From JANYJZ01 sp964523395 (GTDB lineage Bacteria > Bacteroidota > Ignavibacteria > UBA10030 > SZUA-254), in the NCBI GenBank assembly GCA_964523395.1, contig CAZFXS010000021.1, positions 1-36,295 on the forward strand: a stretch of 36,295 nucleotides of DNA, given 5' to 3'. Under the pieces are notes generated by a model that ran no database searches, was not told the DNA's origin, and saw nothing but the letters and a program-made list of their open reading frames with translations. The position numbers and the translations under genes are program-made. Each line of letters begins with the position of its first letter. Position 1 is the stretch's first letter. Positions 33,611 to 36,295 of this stretch are shown one piece after another.

Positions 33611-35497
33611 CTATTCCGGTAAAATGTCAATGATAACTGTTCTGTTATAAAATCTCTCTTCCGGGAGAGTATTTTCAAAGGGCGCGCGGCGCACATCTTC
33701 GCCAAAACCGTACGCATCAAATTTCACCTTGCGTTTTCCGGCTTTGGATAACGCGCGCTCAAAAATTGACCGTGTTTCTTCCGCGCGGTCGCGGGAGAGT
33801 TTCAGGTTATGGCTTTCTTCACCGATAATATCTGTGTGCCCGTGAATAGTGACGCTGCCACCCTCCGGAATCAACGGAGCCACAACATTTGTGAGAAATC
33901 GATCGTATGTCGCGACAGTTTTGGACTGATCGAATTCAAACAAGATGCTGAAGCGAAGCCCGAGATCGTTTTGCGGTTCATCTGAACGGACAAGTTTAAT
34001 GCTTTCTTCTTTACGCATCGTTTGTCCGCCCTTTGTTTGTCCGAGCATGACAACCGTATATCTTCCCTGTATATTACTTCCGATAATTTCCCGGCCGGCA
34101 ATGCGTTCCTGATCTTTTGTAAACGGACCAAACCGTTTCATGCTTCCCTTTTCATCGGTAATTTCAACCGACCAGGATGCAAGGTTTTCTTCGGCATTCG
34201 GAACGGTAATAATGACATCGCTGTCAAGCGGATCATCCTGTAATGATACAATCTGCACAGGTTCCAGAAGGTCAGACGAAGAGCTGGAGATATCGACACG
34301 CCGGTCTTCAGGTCGGACGAGATCAAGTTCACGCGATGCGCCCGGTTGAACGGATGGAGTCTCGGGTTTCTCACGTCCTGCTGTACTTATTCTTGACGCA
34401 CTGATACCAAACACATCCACAAGGTAACTCTTGACTGCTTCAGCGAACTGTTTTCCTTCCGCGGAACCATTGCTCGAAGAACCGGTAAGCGTTACGGTTG
34501 CCTGAGTATTATTTCTCATCCGGTCGCCAAGGATGTTGAGGATATTATGATACACCGTCAACTGTCTGCGTGACCTGCCGGTAAGATCTTTCGGCTGGGG
34601 TTCGACAAGATGTTCTTCTTTGAAGCTCGCTGCGGCCCCCGGGGTCAGCAAAACATACCGGTTGGGAATATTTGTCGAACCTTCATCAAAGAACACATTA
34701 TTGCGCATCGGGAACGTTTCCTTCACCCGGCGTTCGGTCGGAATAATTCTCGGCGCCCTGACCGAGAATTGCGTTTCGCGGCTGATTGCTTCCTGTGCCA
34801 TTGCTGTACTGCCAAACTTCAGAGCGGCGCCAATACGCACTGAACTCAACGTCCAGTTTTCATCTGAGCGAGGACCCTGTCCAAAGTGAATTCCGATAAA
34901 CGGAGAAAGATTGACTTGTGAAGTGTTTTCCGATGAAGTTAAGGGAATATCATATCCCGCTCCGGCATTGAACGTCACTACCGCACCGCGAATACCACTC
35001 CATTCACCACTGACGGTAGGATTGCCTGAGTTCGGTTCAGAATATTCATACGATTTGGATACATTAAACCCGAGCCGCGGTCCGGCGAAGAAGTACACAC
35101 CGGAGGAAAATGGGGTTACCTTTAAACTCGGCTCGATACTGATATAATTCATAGAGGTTTTAACTTTGGATATTACACCGCCGCCGGTCACTTCATCAAA
35201 TGAACCACTGCGGTTGTCATATCCGAGAAATAACATTCCGCCCCATACCGGATCCGGACGATATTCAAGCATCGGTGAAAGAAACAACCCTGTGCCGGAA
35301 CCTTTCGTCAGTGTATTCGATGGGGAGAGTGTGCTATTAAGCGTTTTGGTATCTCCTCCATAGTAATTAAAGTTGATGCCGAGGGCTCCGCCAAACCACC
35401 ATTGAGGCTGACCCGTTCTGCTATCCTGTGCTGTCAATGAGCTAACTGTAAGCAACAACAGGATACACAAGATTGCTGTTTTGAGATATTGCGTCAT
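33611..35497 (-). CDS. OmpA-family protein with N-terminal barrel and two OmpA-like domains
   Basis: A 628-residue exported protein. A signal peptide (1-23) is followed by an eight-strand-type barrel region (about 30-235, ending IGAALKFG). A first OmpA-like domain (about 268-410: NNVFFDEGSTNIP, VTLTGSSSNG, FAEAVKSYLVDVFGISASRI) has lost the NGHTD-type diaminopimelate-binding motif. The C-terminal domain (about 515-628) is complete: FEFDQSKTVATYDRFL, IHGHTDIIGEESHNLKLSRDRAEET, with the Asp and Arg that bind peptidoglycan. AAAGGAG lies ten bases before the ATG. It probably ties the outer membrane to the cell wall, as Pal or OmpA do, next to a TonB-type transducer. Confidence 0.9.
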   Translation of the reverse strand: MTQYLKTAILCILLLLTVSSLTAQDSRTGQPQWWFGGALGINFNYYGGDTKTLNSTLSPSNTLTKGSGTGLFLSPMLEYRPDPVWGGMLFLGYDNRSGSFDEVTGGGVISKVKTSMNYISIEPSLKVTPFSSGVYFFAGPRLGFNVSKSYEYSEPNSGNPTVSGEWSGIRGAVVTFNAGAGYDIPLTSSENTSQVNLSPFIGIHFGQGPRSDENWTLSSVRIGAALKFGSTAMAQEAISRETQFSVRAPRIIPTERRVKETFPMRNNVFFDEGSTNIPNRYVLLTPGAAASFKEEHLVEPQPKDLTGRSRRQLTVYHNILNILGDRMRNNTQATVTLTGSSSNGSAEGKQFAEAVKSYLVDVFGISASRISTAGREKPETPSVQPGASRELDLVRPEDRRVDISSSSSDLLEPVQIVSLQDDPLDSDVIITVPNAEENLASWSVEITDEKGSMKRFGPFTKDQERIAGREIIGSNIQGRYTVVMLGQTKGGQTMRKEESIKLVRSDEPQNDLGLRFSILFEFDQSKTVATYDRFLTNVVAPLIPEGGSVTIHGHTDIIGEESHNLKLSRDRAEETRSIFERALSKAGKRKVKFDAYGFGEDVRRAPFENTLPEERFYNRTVIIDILPE

Positions 35498-35526
35498 GTT
35501 TGATGTACTCCTTTCGACGTAAGAGA

Positions 35527-36225
35527 TTATTCTAATTTAAAAATAAAAGTAATTTTTCCTGCCTGAGTTTTTTGTTCAAACTGCGGCGGGAGAGGATCGA
35601 ATCTCCATGTTTTGAGTGCTGAAATAGCTTCACGTTCAAGCAACTCATCGCTTTTCATCAACGGGATAACACTTGATACCGAACCATCCGGCAAGACAGA
35701 AAATTGCAATGTCACAGGGAGTTGTTTATCAGTGCCTTCCGGATACCGCGGGATCCGGCCGCTCAGCAATCTGCGTGAACCGGTACCCGCCCACTCAATA
35801 GAATAACCGGTAGAAGTTCCCGCTCCGCCTGCAGCTCCTTCTTTCGCCCGGCGGTGTTTCGTCCGCGAAGTTCCCTCGGCAAGGGCACGATCCTGTCTTG
35901 TGCCGACAGATGATTTGGGCTTTGCCTTTTTTGTTGAGGGAATGACTTCATTGGAAGGGCTTTTCGTGGCAGGCAGATCCACTTTTGTCTTGGTGGCAGC
36001 ACCCCCGGATTGCGCGGCTTCAGTCTGTTGCTTCGGATTCGTTTCAGTTTCCGTGATGCTCTGGTTTGGCGCACCACTGCTGCCACCCCAGTCGAGTTCT
36101 ATGAGTTCAGGTTGCTTCGGTTCCCATACAACGAACAACGACAAGAGAATCAGCAAGAGCAGATGAAAGACAACACTGCTCGTAGCTGAAATGAGCCGTA
36201 CCCGTTTGTCGTCGTTATAATACAA
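35527..36225 (-). CDS. TonB-family energy transducer
   Basis: A 232-residue protein with a short cytoplasmic start, one membrane helix (about 13-33), a long periplasmic linker rich in Thr, Lys, Ser, Gln and Gly (about 50-135) and a C-terminal TonB domain (about 150-232: GRIPRYPEGTDKQLPVTLQFSVLPDGSV, then REAISALKTWRFDPLP). It should carry energy from an ExbB/ExbD (or TolQ/TolR) motor to outer-membrane proteins. Starts at TTG (36225), eleven bases after the stop of a probable ExbD; no better start is visible. Cotranscription with OmpA, TPR and barrel genes suggests these are its partners. Confidence 0.87.
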   Translation of the reverse strand: MYYNDDKRVRLISATSSVVFHLLLLILLSLFVVWEPKQPELIELDWGGSSGAPNQSITETETNPKQQTEAAQSGGAATKTKVDLPATKSPSNEVIPSTKKAKPKSSVGTRQDRALAEGTSRTKHRRAKEGAAGGAGTSTGYSIEWAGTGSRRLLSGRIPRYPEGTDKQLPVTLQFSVLPDGSVSSVIPLMKSDELLEREAISALKTWRFDPLPPQFEQKTQAGKITFIFKLE

Positions 36226-36236
36226 TGATGACTCTA

Positions 36237-36295
36237 TTATTGCACCTCTTTTGTGGCTTCCGTGGCAATAAATAAACGTGTCGCGCCGACACCTT
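36237..36295 (-). CDS. C-terminal fragment of a probable ExbD/TolR protein (cut by window edge)
   Basis: The last 18 codons of an open frame enter from the right edge and end at TAA (36237-36239). The deduced tail is GVGATRLFIATEATKEVQ. The short GVG-x-R-L-x-I-x-T pattern resembles the end of ExbD/TolR proteins (AGV.RIGLVTEP), and an exbD is expected just before a tonB gene. Too short for a firm call. Confidence 0.45.
   Translation of the reverse strand, partial: GVGATRLFIATEATKEVQ

Overview
Every credible gene in this 36.3 kb window lies on the minus strand, so the window reads from right to left. The content points to a Gram-negative bacterium of the Bacteroidota/Chlorobiota/Ignavibacteriota group: a full Bat (vWA/TPR) operon, a Wzi-type outer-membrane capsule protein, a TonB-like transducer, OmpA-type proteins and many Sec signal peptides. 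Several genes have plain AAAGGA-type ribosome binding sites, and two clear sigma70-like promoters have 17-base spacers. That fits Ignavibacteriota or Chlorobiota relatives better than Bacteroidia proper. The lineage is an inference; no rRNA gene is present.

Region 1 (36295-27314) is a cell-envelope operon. It begins with the last codons of a probable ExbD/TolR, then a TonB-family transducer, an OmpA-family lipid-independent anchor with two OmpA-like domains, a 1003-residue TPR protein and an outer-membrane barrel with a TonB-box-like segment. PanC and a single-domain GlmU-type uridylyltransferase follow, joined by short gaps or 4-base overlaps. The order resembles a Tol-Pal operon (TolR, TolA, Pal, CpoB) built from different parts.

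Region 2 (27309-26673) is an isolated unit: a near-consensus promoter, one small secreted protein of unknown function, and a strong intrinsic terminator.

Region 3 (26651-15474) starts with a LytR_C-domain protein, rsfS and argS. It continues into the Bat operon: moxR, DUF58, a DUF4381-like protein, batA, batB, batC, batD and batE. A four-helix-bundle gene sits between moxR and DUF58. It is flanked by inverted, 7-base-periodic repeats and looks like an inserted cassette.

Region 4 (15473-1) is a Wzx/Wzy-type surface polysaccharide locus. Two tandem promoters precede rfbB, followed by an SLBB export protein, Wzz, Wzy, Wzx, a methyltransferase, four glycosyltransferases, the initiating sugar phosphotransferase and Wzi. 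The middle of this block is visibly more AT-rich than its ends. A second 7-base-periodic array forms the start of wzi. The last 315 bases are non-coding and contain strong palindromes.

No tRNA, rRNA, CRISPR array or transposase was seen.
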